From assembly GCA_963802795.1 (NCBI GenBank), contig CAWDJV010000004.1:248001-312000 (forward strand): a stretch of DNA of 64,000 bases. Reading direction: 5' to 3'. The notes beneath the pieces were generated by a model that was not told the origin of the DNA, did not search any database, and saw nothing but the letters and a program-made list of their open reading frames with translations. This stretch comes from JAIBJN01 sp963802795 (GTDB lineage: Bacteria > Actinomycetota > Thermoleophilia > Gaiellales > Gaiellaceae). The translations under genes and the position numbers were made by a program. Positions 50,717 through 58,552 of this stretch are shown in pieces (within the stretch, counting starts at the first letter, position 1; every line of letters begins with the position of its first letter).

Positions 50717-51304
50717 GTGCCGCGCCGCCGGGACGAGCCCGTGCGCCTGACCCGGATCTACACCCGGGGTGGGGACGCCGGCGAGACCAGCCTCGGCGAC
50801 GGAAGCCGCGTGCCCAAGAACGATCCGCGCATCGAGGCGTACGGCGCGGTGGACGAGCTCAACTCCGTGCTCGGGCTCGCGCTCGCAGGAGAGCTGCCCG
50901 CCGAGTTCGAGCCGTGGCTCGAGGACATCCAGAACGATCTCTTCGACCTCGGAGCCGACTTCGCCGTGCCCGTCGAGGACCAGCGGCGCGAGCGGCTTCG
51001 GGTGACTTCGGCTCAGGTGGAGCGGCTCGAGGAGCTCTGCGACCTCGTGAACGAGCGGCTCGAGCCGCTCAAGAGCTTCGTCCTCCCCGGCGGCGGGGAG
51101 TCGGCCGCGCGCCTTCACGTCGCCCGGGCGGTGTGCCGCCGCGCAGAGCGGCTCGCCGTCGGGCTCGCCGACACGCACGGCGTCAACCCGGCGGCGCTCG
51201 CCTACCTCAATCGGCTCTCCGACCTCCTCTTCATCCTCGCCCGCGCGGCAAACGTCGAGGAGGGCGGGGACGAGCCTCTCTGGCGACCCGGAGGCGCACG
51301 CTAG
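50717..51304 (+). CDS. ATP:cob(I)alamin adenosyltransferase (PduO type)
   Basis: 195 aa PduO-family enzyme making adenosylcobalamin. TRIYTRGGDAGETSLGDGSRVPKND is the ATP-binding N-terminus, YGAVDELNSVLGLA, and FVLPGGGESAARLHVARAVCRRAERLAV with NRLSDLLFILARAAN are all typical. The GTG at 50717 is 2 nt after the previous stop; GTG 50741 is an alternative. It supplies the coenzyme to the methylmalonyl-CoA mutase 0.8 kb downstream. Confidence 0.93.
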   Translation: MPRRRDEPVRLTRIYTRGGDAGETSLGDGSRVPKNDPRIEAYGAVDELNSVLGLALAGELPAEFEPWLEDIQNDLFDLGADFAVPVEDQRRERLRVTSAQVERLEELCDLVNERLEPLKSFVLPGGGESAARLHVARAVCRRAERLAVGLADTHGVNPAALAYLNRLSDLLFILARAANVEEGGDEPLWRPGGAR

Positions 51305-51328
51305 GCACTCGCCTTCGGGCAGCCGATC

Positions 51329-52075
51329 GTGGCCGAGCTGATCGTCGTCCTCGCCGGCTCGTTCGCCGCCGGTTTTCTCGGGGCGGCCGTGGGCCTCGTG
51401 CTGGGGAGCCTGCGCCTGCCCGCGGTTCTTCTCGCCTCCGGGAGCCCGGCGGCGGCCGCGGGGACGAACATCGCCGTCAGCGCCGCGGCGGCGCTCACGG
51501 GCGGGCTCACGCATGCCCGTGCCGGGCGCGTGAGCTGGCCCATTGTCGCCTGGATGACCCCACCCTCGGTCGCGGGCGCGTTCGTGGGCGGCTACTTCGC
51601 CTACGCCGTGCCCGGCGATGCCCTCCTCGCCGTGATCTCCGTCGTGCTGGCCTGGAACGGCCTCGATCTCCTCTTCTCGCTCCGCGCGGCGCCCGAGACG
51701 AGGAGGCCGCGCCTCGCGGCGACCGTCTCGGGCGCCCTCATCGGCCTCCTGGGGGGAGCGGTGGGCCTGATCCTCGGGACGCTGCGGATGCCGGCGCTGC
51801 TCAGGAGCGTCGGGCTTTCTGCGCACACGGCCGTGGGGACGAACCTCGTGGTCGGCTTCTTCCTCGGCGCCGCCGGGTTCGCCGCCCATCTCGTCCGGCT
51901 CGAGATCGAGTGGGACGTGCTCGCCGTGAGCCTCGGCGGTGCGGTCCCCGGGGCGTGGCTCGGCGCCCGCTACTCGGGCCGCCTGCCCGAGCGCACACTG
52001 CGGCGGCTCATAGGCGCGGCGCTGCTCGCCGTCGCCGTGGCGATCGGCGTAACGGCGGCTCTCGGGGCGGGCTAG
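51329..52075 (+). CDS. TauE/SafE-family permease
   Basis: 248 aa, about seven hydrophobic segments. Two family repeats are visible: AGSFAAGFLGAAVGLVLGSLRLPAVLL and SGALIGLLGGAVGLILGTLRMPALL, each followed by a conserved AAxGTNIAVS / TAVGTNLVVG helix. Specificity is unknown. It starts 24 nt after the adenosyltransferase and ends 52 nt before the mutase, perhaps in one operon. It is distinct in length from the TauE at 22.3 kb. Confidence 0.88.
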   Translation: MAELIVVLAGSFAAGFLGAAVGLVLGSLRLPAVLLASGSPAAAAGTNIAVSAAAALTGGLTHARAGRVSWPIVAWMTPPSVAGAFVGGYFAYAVPGDALLAVISVVLAWNGLDLLFSLRAAPETRRPRLAATVSGALIGLLGGAVGLILGTLRMPALLRSVGLSAHTAVGTNLVVGFFLGAAGFAAHLVRLEIEWDVLAVSLGGAVPGAWLGARYSGRLPERTLRRLIGAALLAVAVAIGVTAALGAG

Positions 52076-52111
52076 CCGCGCGGGACGATCAGGGGCGCTC
52101 CTCAACGCACG

Positions 52112-52117
52112 TAGAAT
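52112..52117 (+). promoter_or_regulatory. possible -10 of methylmalonyl-CoA mutase
   Basis: TAGAAT lies 10 nt before ATG 52128, allowing a leader of only 2-4 nt. Slightly outside the 6-8 nt pattern seen elsewhere. Confidence 0.35.
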
Positions 52118-52127
52118 CAGGCGGTAC

Positions 52128-53792
52128 ATGGCCACCACCGAGGACCGGAGGGGTCTCGACGCGACCGAGGAGTGGCGGCGCGAGCTCTACGACGCGAAGC
52201 CCGAGCGCGACGCCCTCTTCACGACGATGTCCGGGCTCCCCGTGGAGCCCCTCTCGACGCCGGACACGGTCGAGGTCGACTACGACCGCGACCTCGGGTA
52301 TCCGGGCGTCTATCCGTACACGCGCGGCGTCTATCCCTCGATGTACCGCGGGAAGCTCTGGACGATGCGGCAGTTCGCCGGCTTCGGCACCGCCGAGGAG
52401 ACGAACACGCGCTTCCGCTACCTGCTCGAGCACGGCCAGACCGGGCTCTCGACCGCCTTCGACATGCCCACGCTGATGGGCTACGACTCGGACCATCCGA
52501 AGTCGCTCGGGGAGGTGGGCCGCGAGGGCGTGGCCATCGACTCGCTCGAGGACATGGAGCACCTCTTCGCGGGCATCCCGCTCGACAAGGTCTCGACCTC
52601 GATGACGATCAACGCGCCGGCCGCGATCCTCCTCGCGTTCTACATCTGCGTAGGAGAGGAGCAGGGGGTCGGGCCCGACAAGCTTCGCGGGACGATCCAG
52701 ACGGACATCCTCAAGGAGTACATCGCGCAGAAGGAGTGGATCTTCCCGCCCGAGCCTTCGATGCGGCTCTGCGTGGACATGATCGAGCACTGCGCGCGCG
52801 AGGTGCCGCTCTGGCATCCGGTCTCGATCTCCGGCTACCACATCCGCGAGGCCGGCTCGACCGCAGCGCAGGAGCTCGCCTTCACGCTGGCCGACGGCTT
52901 CGCCTACGTGGAGGCGGCCACGGCCCGCGGCCTCGAGGTGGACGAGTTCGCGCCGCGCCTCTCGTTCTTCTTCAACGCCCATATCGACTTCTTCGAGGAG
53001 ATCGCCAAGTACCGGGCCGCGAGGCGCATCTGGGCGCGCGAGCTTCGGGAGCGCTACGGGGCGAAGAGCCCGCGCTCCTGGCTGATGCGCTTCCACGCCC
53101 AGACGGCCGGCGTCTCGCTGACGGCGCAGCAGCCCGAGGTGAACATCGTGCGGACCGCGGTCGAGGCGCTCGCCGCAGTGCTCGGCGGGTGCCAGTCGCT
53201 CCACACGAACTCGTTCGACGAGGCGCTCGCCCTCCCGACCGAGCACGCTGCCAAGATCGCCCTGCGCACGCAGCAGGTGCTCGCGCACGAGACCGGCGTC
53301 GCTTCGACGATCGATCCGCTGGGCGGGTCCTTCTTCGTCGAGGACCTGACGAACCGGCTCGAGGCGGAGGCGTACGACTACTTCGATCGCATTCGCCGCC
53401 TCGGCGGCGTCGTCGCGGCGATCAAGGAGAACTTCTTCCAGCGCGAGATCGCCGAGGCCTCCTTCCGGTTCCAGAGCGAGCTCGAGGCTGGGCAGCGCGT
53501 CATCGTCGGCGTCAATCGCTTCCAGGAGGCGGACGAGCGGCCGATCGAGCTCCTGAAGATCGACCAGGCGCTCGAAGCGAAGCAGATCGCCCGCGTCGCC
53601 TCGCTCCGCGCCCGACGCGACGCGGCCGCGGTCGAGGAAGCCCTCGGGCGGCTGCGGCGCGACGCCGCTTCACCCGACCAGAACCTCATGCCGGCGATCA
53701 TCGACGCGTCCAGGGCCTACGTCACGATGGGGGAGATGTGCGACGCCCTGCGCGAGGTCTGGGGCACCTGGCGCGAGACCCCCGTCTTCTAG
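52128..53792 (+). CDS. methylmalonyl-CoA mutase large (catalytic) subunit
   Basis: 554 aa. It carries the full acyl-CoA TIM barrel: GVYPSMYRGKLWTMRQFAGFGTAEETNTRF, STAFDMPTLMGYDSDHP, MTINAPAAILLAFY, GTIQTDILKEYIAQKEWIFPPEP, SISGYHIREAGSTAAQE, LTAQQPEVNIVRTAVEALAAVLGG and TGVASTIDPLGGSFFVE. The C-terminal B12-binding domain is missing, so a separate small cobalamin-binding subunit is required and is not in this window. MeaB (17.5 kb) and the PduO enzyme (50.7 kb) are its likely support. Length rules out the ~700 aa fused form. Confidence 0.93.
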   Translation: MATTEDRRGLDATEEWRRELYDAKPERDALFTTMSGLPVEPLSTPDTVEVDYDRDLGYPGVYPYTRGVYPSMYRGKLWTMRQFAGFGTAEETNTRFRYLLEHGQTGLSTAFDMPTLMGYDSDHPKSLGEVGREGVAIDSLEDMEHLFAGIPLDKVSTSMTINAPAAILLAFYICVGEEQGVGPDKLRGTIQTDILKEYIAQKEWIFPPEPSMRLCVDMIEHCAREVPLWHPVSISGYHIREAGSTAAQELAFTLADGFAYVEAATARGLEVDEFAPRLSFFFNAHIDFFEEIAKYRAARRIWARELRERYGAKSPRSWLMRFHAQTAGVSLTAQQPEVNIVRTAVEALAAVLGGCQSLHTNSFDEALALPTEHAAKIALRTQQVLAHETGVASTIDPLGGSFFVEDLTNRLEAEAYDYFDRIRRLGGVVAAIKENFFQREIAEASFRFQSELEAGQRVIVGVNRFQEADERPIELLKIDQALEAKQIARVASLRARRDAAAVEEALGRLRRDAASPDQNLMPAIIDASRAYVTMGEMCDALREVWGTWRETPVF

Positions 53793-54126
53793 CACCCGAC
53801 GGCCACGTCCTGGGCGCCTGACCTCTCCGCTAATCTCGCCGAACGGCTAGTAGCCGCGGCCCGACGGGTGGAGTAGGCTCGCGGGACGAGCGACGGTTGG
53901 CCGCAGCCGTCTGCTTGAAAGCGGGGGTTCGCCTTGAGCCTTCCCTCTGCGCGGCCCTCGCGTCCGTAAGCGGGTCGCTCCCGGAGACCAAGCGGGAGCG
54001 GCCCGCTTACCCCTTCCGGGGGATAGACGCCCGTGCCCGGGTGAGTAATCGTTGCGGAGCACGCGGCCGCCCCCGATTGGTCGGGGGGTGGCCGCTTCCC
54101 GTTTCTGGGTCTGGCCGGCTGTGAGC
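53793..54126 (+). ncRNA. gene-free stretch with a possible structured RNA
   Basis: 334 bp with no credible protein gene. Its core is an 18-bp stem, 53966-53983 with 53993-54010 (one T-G pair) and a 9-nt loop, followed by a small cccc/gggg hairpin at about 54010-54021 and a weak outer pair gcgtc/gacgc. A strong hairpin at 54063-54095 followed by ttcccgttt could terminate a plus-strand RNA of about 150-200 nt. I could not match it to 6S, cobalamin, c-di-AMP or c-di-GMP riboswitches, SRP, RNase P or tmRNA. It lies between convergent genes. Confidence 0.35.
54063..54095. terminator. GC-rich hairpin, terminator-like
   Basis: gcggcc (54063-54068) pairs with ggccgc (54090-54095), and ccccc-ga with tcggggg inside. 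The plus-strand 3' flank ttcccgtttct is pyrimidine-rich, favouring the plus direction; it could also end the LuxR transcript. Confidence 0.55.
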
Positions 54127-54795
54127 CTAGGCCGCGGTGCTCTGCGCCGCCTGGTGGGGCAGCAGACCGTGCACCTGCGCCCACCGGCTCGCCTCGGTGC
54201 GATTTGCGACCGCGAGCTTCCGGTAGATGTTCGACAGGTGGAACTTGACGGTCTGCTCCGTGACCCAGAGCATCCGCGCGAGCTGGGCATTCGAGTGGCC
54301 CTCGGCCACGAGCATGAGGATCTCCAGCTCGCGCCGGGTCAGGCCCCAGGACTCCTCGATCGCCTCGGGCGTGGGCTCGCGCTTGGCGCTGTGCCCGCGG
54401 GCGAGGTAGATGGAGTGGTCGAACGCCTGCCGGATGGCCGAGGCGAGGTCGTCGGCGTGCGCGGTCTTGAGGACGTACGCCTCGGCTCCCGCCGCCAGCG
54501 CCTCGTCGACGTACTGAGGCCCGGCGTAGGCAGAGAGGACGATCACCTTCAGGCCGGGGACGCGCTCCCGGGCGAGCGCGAGGCACTCGAGGCCGTCCAT
54601 CTCGGCCGCGCCCATGTCGATCCCGGTCACCATCAGGTTGGGCCGGTGCTCCTCGATGAGGGCGAGGGCATGGTCGGGCGACGTCGCCTTCCCCTTGACC
54701 TCGATCCCGATCTTGGAGAGGACGTGCTCGACTGCCTCCAGCCAAAGGGGATGCTGATCCAGCAGTACCGCGGTGCGATGGTCAGGAAGACTCAT
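54127..54795 (-). CDS. NarL/LuxR-type regulator with atypical receiver
   Basis: 222 aa. The C-terminal HTH, LTRRELEILMLVAEGHSNAQLARMLWVTEQTVKFHLSNIYRKLAVANRTEA (about 152-202), is a normal LuxR four-helix domain. The receiver keeps Ser in VLSAY (88) and Lys in YVLK (110), but the phospho-acceptor position reads VTGIDMG, giving Gly58 where Asp is expected, and the acidic pair is DQ. It is probably phosphorylation-independent, or uses nearby Asp60. The start codon is inside a perfect hairpin. No sensor kinase is adjacent. Confidence 0.9.
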   Translation of the reverse strand: MSLPDHRTAVLLDQHPLWLEAVEHVLSKIGIEVKGKATSPDHALALIEEHRPNLMVTGIDMGAAEMDGLECLALARERVPGLKVIVLSAYAGPQYVDEALAAGAEAYVLKTAHADDLASAIRQAFDHSIYLARGHSAKREPTPEAIEESWGLTRRELEILMLVAEGHSNAQLARMLWVTEQTVKFHLSNIYRKLAVANRTEASRWAQVHGLLPHQAAQSTAA

Positions 54796-54815
54796 CGAAA
54801 GGGCCGCCTTTCGAT
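54794..54815. promoter_or_regulatory. perfect inverted repeat over the LuxR start codon
   Basis: ATCGAAAGG (54794-54802), 4-nt loop, then its exact complement (54807-54815). On the mRNA the ATG (54795-54793) sits at the 3' end of the stem, so folding would hide it; as DNA it could be an operator. Confidence 0.5.
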
Positions 54816-54961
54816 TGGACTACACGAAGGATTAGAAGATAACTCATCTTTCGTCCTGTGGAAACCCCTGTTCACGACTTTGTGGACAAGCGCTCGCCGG
54901 CTGGTTACCCGCAAACTGGGCACAATCTCCCGGGCGGCCGCCCCTCGATCGGCTAGGTGAG

Positions 54962-55942
54962 CTAGTCGAGCGGTGCGACCAGGAGCGGCGGGGCATGGAG
55001 GTACGCGGCCGCCCGCCGCTTGCGCTCGATGTCCTCGTAGACCCGTTCGACGACGGCCACGTCGAGGCCCGTCGCGCCGGCGGCGGCCTCCGCCGTCAGG
55101 CCCTGGTTCCAGGCGTAGAGGCAGACGTCGAGCTTGTCGAACGGCACCGAGAAGTAGAACTCCTCCTGGCTCTGCTCGAGCGCGTAGGTGTCGGTCGTCG
55201 GCGGGCGCTCCCGGATCTCGGCCGGAACGCCCAGATGCTCGGAGAGCTGGTAGACCTGGGTCTTGTAGAGGTGGGCGATCGGCTTCACGTCCGCGGACCC
55301 GTCGCCGTTCTTGACGAAGAAGCCCTGGTCGTATTCGAGCCGGTTCGGCGTGCCCACGACCGCGTAGTCGAGCCGGTCCGCGTGGTGGTACTCGAGCATC
55401 TTGCGGACGCGCTGCTTGAAGCTCGTGGCCGCCACCACCTCTCGGTAGGCCTCCGCTGTCAGGCGCGCCTCCCGGCGCTCGCCCTCGGGGGACTCGGCAA
55501 CGACCGAGAAGAGGCTGTAGCGGGAGCCGCCGAGGAGGCTCGGGAGGACGATCTTCGCCTTCCAGCCCTCGCCGTACTCGGGGAGGACCGTTCGGATCGC
55601 GGCGTCGCGGCGCTCGTAGCAGCCAGCCGCCGTAAGGATCGGCGTGATGTCCTCGACCACGGTCTCGACGCCCGCGGCCTCGGCCGAGAGACGCGAGAGG
55701 TCGAGCGTGTCCGGGGCCGACTCGCCTTCGGGCATCAGGAGCCCGAGCACCCGCTCCGGGCCGAACGCCCGCGCGCAGAGGAACGCGACGAGGCTCGAGT
55801 CGACGCCGCCGGAGAGCCCGACCACCGCGCCCCGCCTCCGCAGGTCGCGATAGACGGTCTCCCGCAGGCGCTCGGCGATCTCGTCGACGGCCGCCGAGGC
55901 ATCGAGGCGCAGTGCCTCGACGGTCAGCGTCCTAGAACTCAT
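54962..55942 (-). CDS. NAD synthase-like PP-loop ATPase
   Basis: 326 aa with the PP-loop VVGLSGGVDSSLVAFLCARAFGPERVLGLLMP, FKQRVRKMLEYHHADRLDYAVVGTPNRLEYDQGFFVKNGDGSADVKPIAHLYKTQVYQLSEHLGVPAEI and the ERPPTTDTYALEQSQEEFYF segment of ammonia-dependent NadE. It is longer than most NadE (about 250-280 aa) by an insert near residues 115-165, and lacks a glutaminase domain. It sits beside ACP, asparagine synthase and an AMP ligase, so it may adenylate and amidate a pathway-specific carboxylate instead of, or as well as, making NAD. ATG 55942 lies in the end of the inverted-repeat element. Confidence 0.85.
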   Translation of the reverse strand: MSSRTLTVEALRLDASAAVDEIAERLRETVYRDLRRRGAVVGLSGGVDSSLVAFLCARAFGPERVLGLLMPEGESAPDTLDLSRLSAEAAGVETVVEDITPILTAAGCYERRDAAIRTVLPEYGEGWKAKIVLPSLLGGSRYSLFSVVAESPEGERREARLTAEAYREVVAATSFKQRVRKMLEYHHADRLDYAVVGTPNRLEYDQGFFVKNGDGSADVKPIAHLYKTQVYQLSEHLGVPAEIRERPPTTDTYALEQSQEEFYFSVPFDKLDVCLYAWNQGLTAEAAAGATGLDVAVVERVYEDIERKRRAAAYLHAPPLLVAPLD

Positions 55943-56098
55943 TTCGGAATGATGCGTCGCCGACAGGGTGTCCTGGGCGAGTGCGAGGCAAGGACGCAGG
56001 GAGTGCTCGTATTCGAGAATACGGGCGCGACCGAGGACGCCGCATCGCGCCGTCCAGGGCGCCCTGGCGGCACCGGGCTTCATTTCGAGATGGGTTCT
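55934..56098. repeat. 165-bp inverted-repeat element between ACP and NAD synthase-like genes
   Basis: Ends are 18-bp inverted repeats: agaactcatttcggaatg (55934-55951) and catttcgagatgggttct (56081-56098), 15 of 18 complementary. A central perfect dyad cgtattc-ga-gaatacg lies inside. The ACP stop codon overlaps one end and the NAD-synthase ATG lies in the other. The ends match the trpB/trpA palindrome at 38354-38377. Confidence 0.72.
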
Positions 56099-56376
56099 TA
56101 ACCGCCACCGTTCGAGCCCTCTCCGGTCTTCTCGGAGACGAAGCGGGTGATGTTCGCGATCGAGTCGAGGTTCTCCGGAAGGACTTCCTCGTCGGCGATC
56201 GCGATCTCGTAGCGCTCCTCGATGAAGCCGATCAGCTCGAGGACGCCCGTCGAGTCGATGACTCCGACCTCGATCAGGGAGTCGTCGCTCTCGAGCGTCA
56301 CTCCGTCGGCGCTCAGCGGGAAGTTGTCCTTCAGGAACGTGCGGATTTCTTGCTCGACGCGCTCGTGGCTCGACAT
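56098..56376 (-). CDS. acyl carrier protein
   Basis: 92 aa, acidic, four-helix: VEQEIRTFLKDNFPLSADG, DDSLIEVGVIDSTGVLELIGFIEERYEIAIADEEVLPENLDSIANITRFVSE. The phosphopantetheine Ser is in VIDSTGVLE (family DSL becomes DST). Such pathway-specific ACPs work with a dedicated AMP ligase, here the gene at 58.5 kb. ATG 56376 is divergent from asnB. Its stop touches the inverted-repeat element. Confidence 0.92.
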   Translation of the reverse strand: MSSHERVEQEIRTFLKDNFPLSADGVTLESDDSLIEVGVIDSTGVLELIGFIEERYEIAIADEEVLPENLDSIANITRFVSEKTGEGSNGGG

Positions 56377-56496
56377 GCTTCGGGTTTTCCTCGTGACTTC
56401 GTGACAGACAAAGAGAAGTCGCCACCGGTGTCCTCGCGGGGGCGACCCTCTGAGCATACCAGCGCCCCCAGGCGCTTTCGACCAGGTTTCCTGCCC

Positions 56497-56525
56497 TTGC
56501 CCCGTGTCCGGGTCACCCGTATCGT
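56497..56525 (+). promoter_or_regulatory. promoter of asnB, leaderless
   Basis: -35 TTGCCC (56497-56502), 17-nt spacer, -10 TATCGT (56520-56525), then 8 nt to ATG 56534. Confidence 0.6.
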
Positions 56526-56533
56526 CCGAAGGA

Positions 56534-58552
56534 ATGTGCGGCATCGCCGGGATCTACGCGCGCCCGGACGCGGACGCTTCGCAGGAGCTTCTGCTCGCCA
56601 TGGCGGGGGAGCTCCGACACCGCGGCCCTGACGGCAACGGGCTCTACCTGGACGGCAGGTTCGGGATGACGAACACCCGTCTCGCGATCGTCGACCTCGC
56701 GGGGGGCGACCAGCCGCTCTCCGACGAGGACGGCCGGTACTGGGTGATGCAGAACGGCGAGATCTACAACTACGTGGAGCTTCAGGCCGAGCTCGAAGCG
56801 CTCGGCCATCGGCTCTCGACGACCAGCGACACCGAGGTGATCGCCCACGCCTACGAGGAGTGGGGGCCGGCGTGCCTCGGCCGGCTCAACGGCGACTTCG
56901 CCATCGCGGTCTGGGACCGGCGCGAGCAGGAGCTCTTCCTCGCGCGCGACCGCTTCGGCGTCCGTCCGCTCTTCGTGGCGGAGCTCGGCGGCGACCTCGT
57001 CTACGCCTCCGAGGCGAAGGCGATCCTCCGTCACCCCGCCGCGCGGCGCGAGCTGGATGCGGCGGCCCTCGTCGAGTGCTTCACCACCTGGTGCGTCTCG
57101 CCCGACGCCTCGGCCTTCGCCGGCATCCGCGAGCTCGCGCCGGCCCACTACCTGAGGGCGGGCCCGGAGGGGATCCGAGAGGAGCGGCGCTGGTGGGACC
57201 TCCGCTTCTCCGACGCCGGCGACGTCCCTCCGGCCGAGCGCGAGGCGCTCGCGGGGGAGCTCGACGCCCTCCTCGCCGACGCCACCCGCCTGCGCCTGCG
57301 TGCCGACGTTCCCGTGGCCGCGTACCTGAGCGGCGGCCTCGACTCGTCGGCGATCGTCGCCCTCGCCCTCGAGCAGATGGACGAGACGCTCTACTCCTTC
57401 GGGGTCGGCTTCGAGGACCCGCGTTTCGACGAGAGCGCCTACCAGGATCGACTGGCCGCAGAAGCGGGAACGAGCCTCACCCGGGTCACCGTCGGGGCGC
57501 GCGAGATCGCCGAGCTCCTTCCGCGCACGGTCGAGATGTCGGAGAAGCCGACGCTCCGAACCGCTCCCTCGCCGCTCCTCCGCCTGTCCGCGGCGGTGCA
57601 GGACGCCGGCCTGAAGGTCGTGACGACCGGCGAGGGCGCCGACGAGCTCTTCGCCGGCTACGACCTCTTCCGCGAGAACAAGGTTCGCCACTTCTGGGCG
57701 CGCGAGCCGGAGTCCGAGCTTCGCCCGCTCCTCCTCACGCGCCTGAACGCCTTCATCGGAAAGGATCTGAAGCGCTCGGGCGCGTTCCTCGTCGGCTTCT
57801 ACCGGAAGGGGCTGACCGAGACCGCCGACCCGCTCTACAGCCACCGGATCCGCTTCGCCAACACCTCGCGGATCCTCGCCCTGGCGGACGCGGACGTCCT
57901 CGCGCGCGCGGCCGAGCGCGGCGATCCGGCCGAGCGGCTCGAGGCGCGGCTGCCCTCCTGGTTCGGGGAGCTGACTCCCCTGGGGCGCGCCCAGTACCTC
58001 GAGATCACGACGTTCCTGAACGGCTACCTCCTCCATTCTCAGGGCGACCGGATGCTGATGGGGCACTCGATCGAGGGGCGCTTCCCGTTCCTCGACTACC
58101 GCGTCGCGGAGTTCGCGGCCGCGCTTCCAGACGCGCTGCGGCTCCGGGGGCTGAACGAGAAGTACCTGCTCCGCAAGGCCGTGGAGCACCGGCTTCCGCC
58201 CGAGATCGTCTCCCGGAAGAAGCGGCCCTATCGGGCTCCGATCGTCGCCGCCTTCGTCGGGCCCGAAGCGCCCGACTACGTGCGCGAGCATCTCGACCCG
58301 GCGCGGCTCGAGGCGGCCGGCATCTTCGCGCCGGAGGCTGTTGCGCGGCTCGTCCGCAAGTGCGAGGCCGGTGCGGCCCGCAACGCGGTCGGCGAGACGG
58401 ACGAGATGGCCCTCGTGGGCGTGCTGTCGACGATGCTCCTCCACGATCGCTTCGTGGCGAGCCCCAGTCTCGCGCAGCCGCTCGTCCCCGACCGGGTCGT
58501 CGTCGGGAGCGAGGTGCGCGTTCTCAAGGCGCCGCTCCGGGCCACGGCATGA
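56534..58552 (+). CDS. glutamine-hydrolysing asparagine synthase family protein
   Basis: 672 aa. The ATG at 56534 is certain because the glutaminase nucleophile must be Cys2 (MCGIAG); the frame is open 30 nt further upstream. N-terminal Ntn glutaminase: LRHRGPDGNG, NGEIYNYVELQ, FGVRPLFVAEL. C-terminal synthetase: YLSGGLDSSAIVALALEQM (PP-loop), TTGEGADELFAGYD. It amidates a carboxylate with Gln nitrogen; in this cassette the target may be ACP-bound rather than free aspartate. It overlaps the ligase gene by ATGA. Confidence 0.92.
   Translation: MCGIAGIYARPDADASQELLLAMAGELRHRGPDGNGLYLDGRFGMTNTRLAIVDLAGGDQPLSDEDGRYWVMQNGEIYNYVELQAELEALGHRLSTTSDTEVIAHAYEEWGPACLGRLNGDFAIAVWDRREQELFLARDRFGVRPLFVAELGGDLVYASEAKAILRHPAARRELDAAALVECFTTWCVSPDASAFAGIRELAPAHYLRAGPEGIREERRWWDLRFSDAGDVPPAEREALAGELDALLADATRLRLRADVPVAAYLSGGLDSSAIVALALEQMDETLYSFGVGFEDPRFDESAYQDRLAAEAGTSLTRVTVGAREIAELLPRTVEMSEKPTLRTAPSPLLRLSAAVQDAGLKVVTTGEGADELFAGYDLFRENKVRHFWAREPESELRPLLLTRLNAFIGKDLKRSGAFLVGFYRKGLTETADPLYSHRIRFANTSRILALADADVLARAAERGDPAERLEARLPSWFGELTPLGRAQYLEITTFLNGYLLHSQGDRMLMGHSIEGRFPFLDYRVAEFAAALPDALRLRGLNEKYLLRKAVEHRLPPEIVSRKKRPYRAPIVAAFVGPEAPDYVREHLDPARLEAAGIFAPEAVARLVRKCEAGAARNAVGETDEMALVGVLSTMLLHDRFVASPSLAQPLVPDRVVVGSEVRVLKAPLRATA

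Noticed and set aside
53793..54126. Cobalamin riboswitch or 16S-like fragment (a cgggtgagtaa string occurs here)
   Set aside because: No B12-box or other riboswitch core motif; the 11-bp resemblance to 16S rRNA is isolated.
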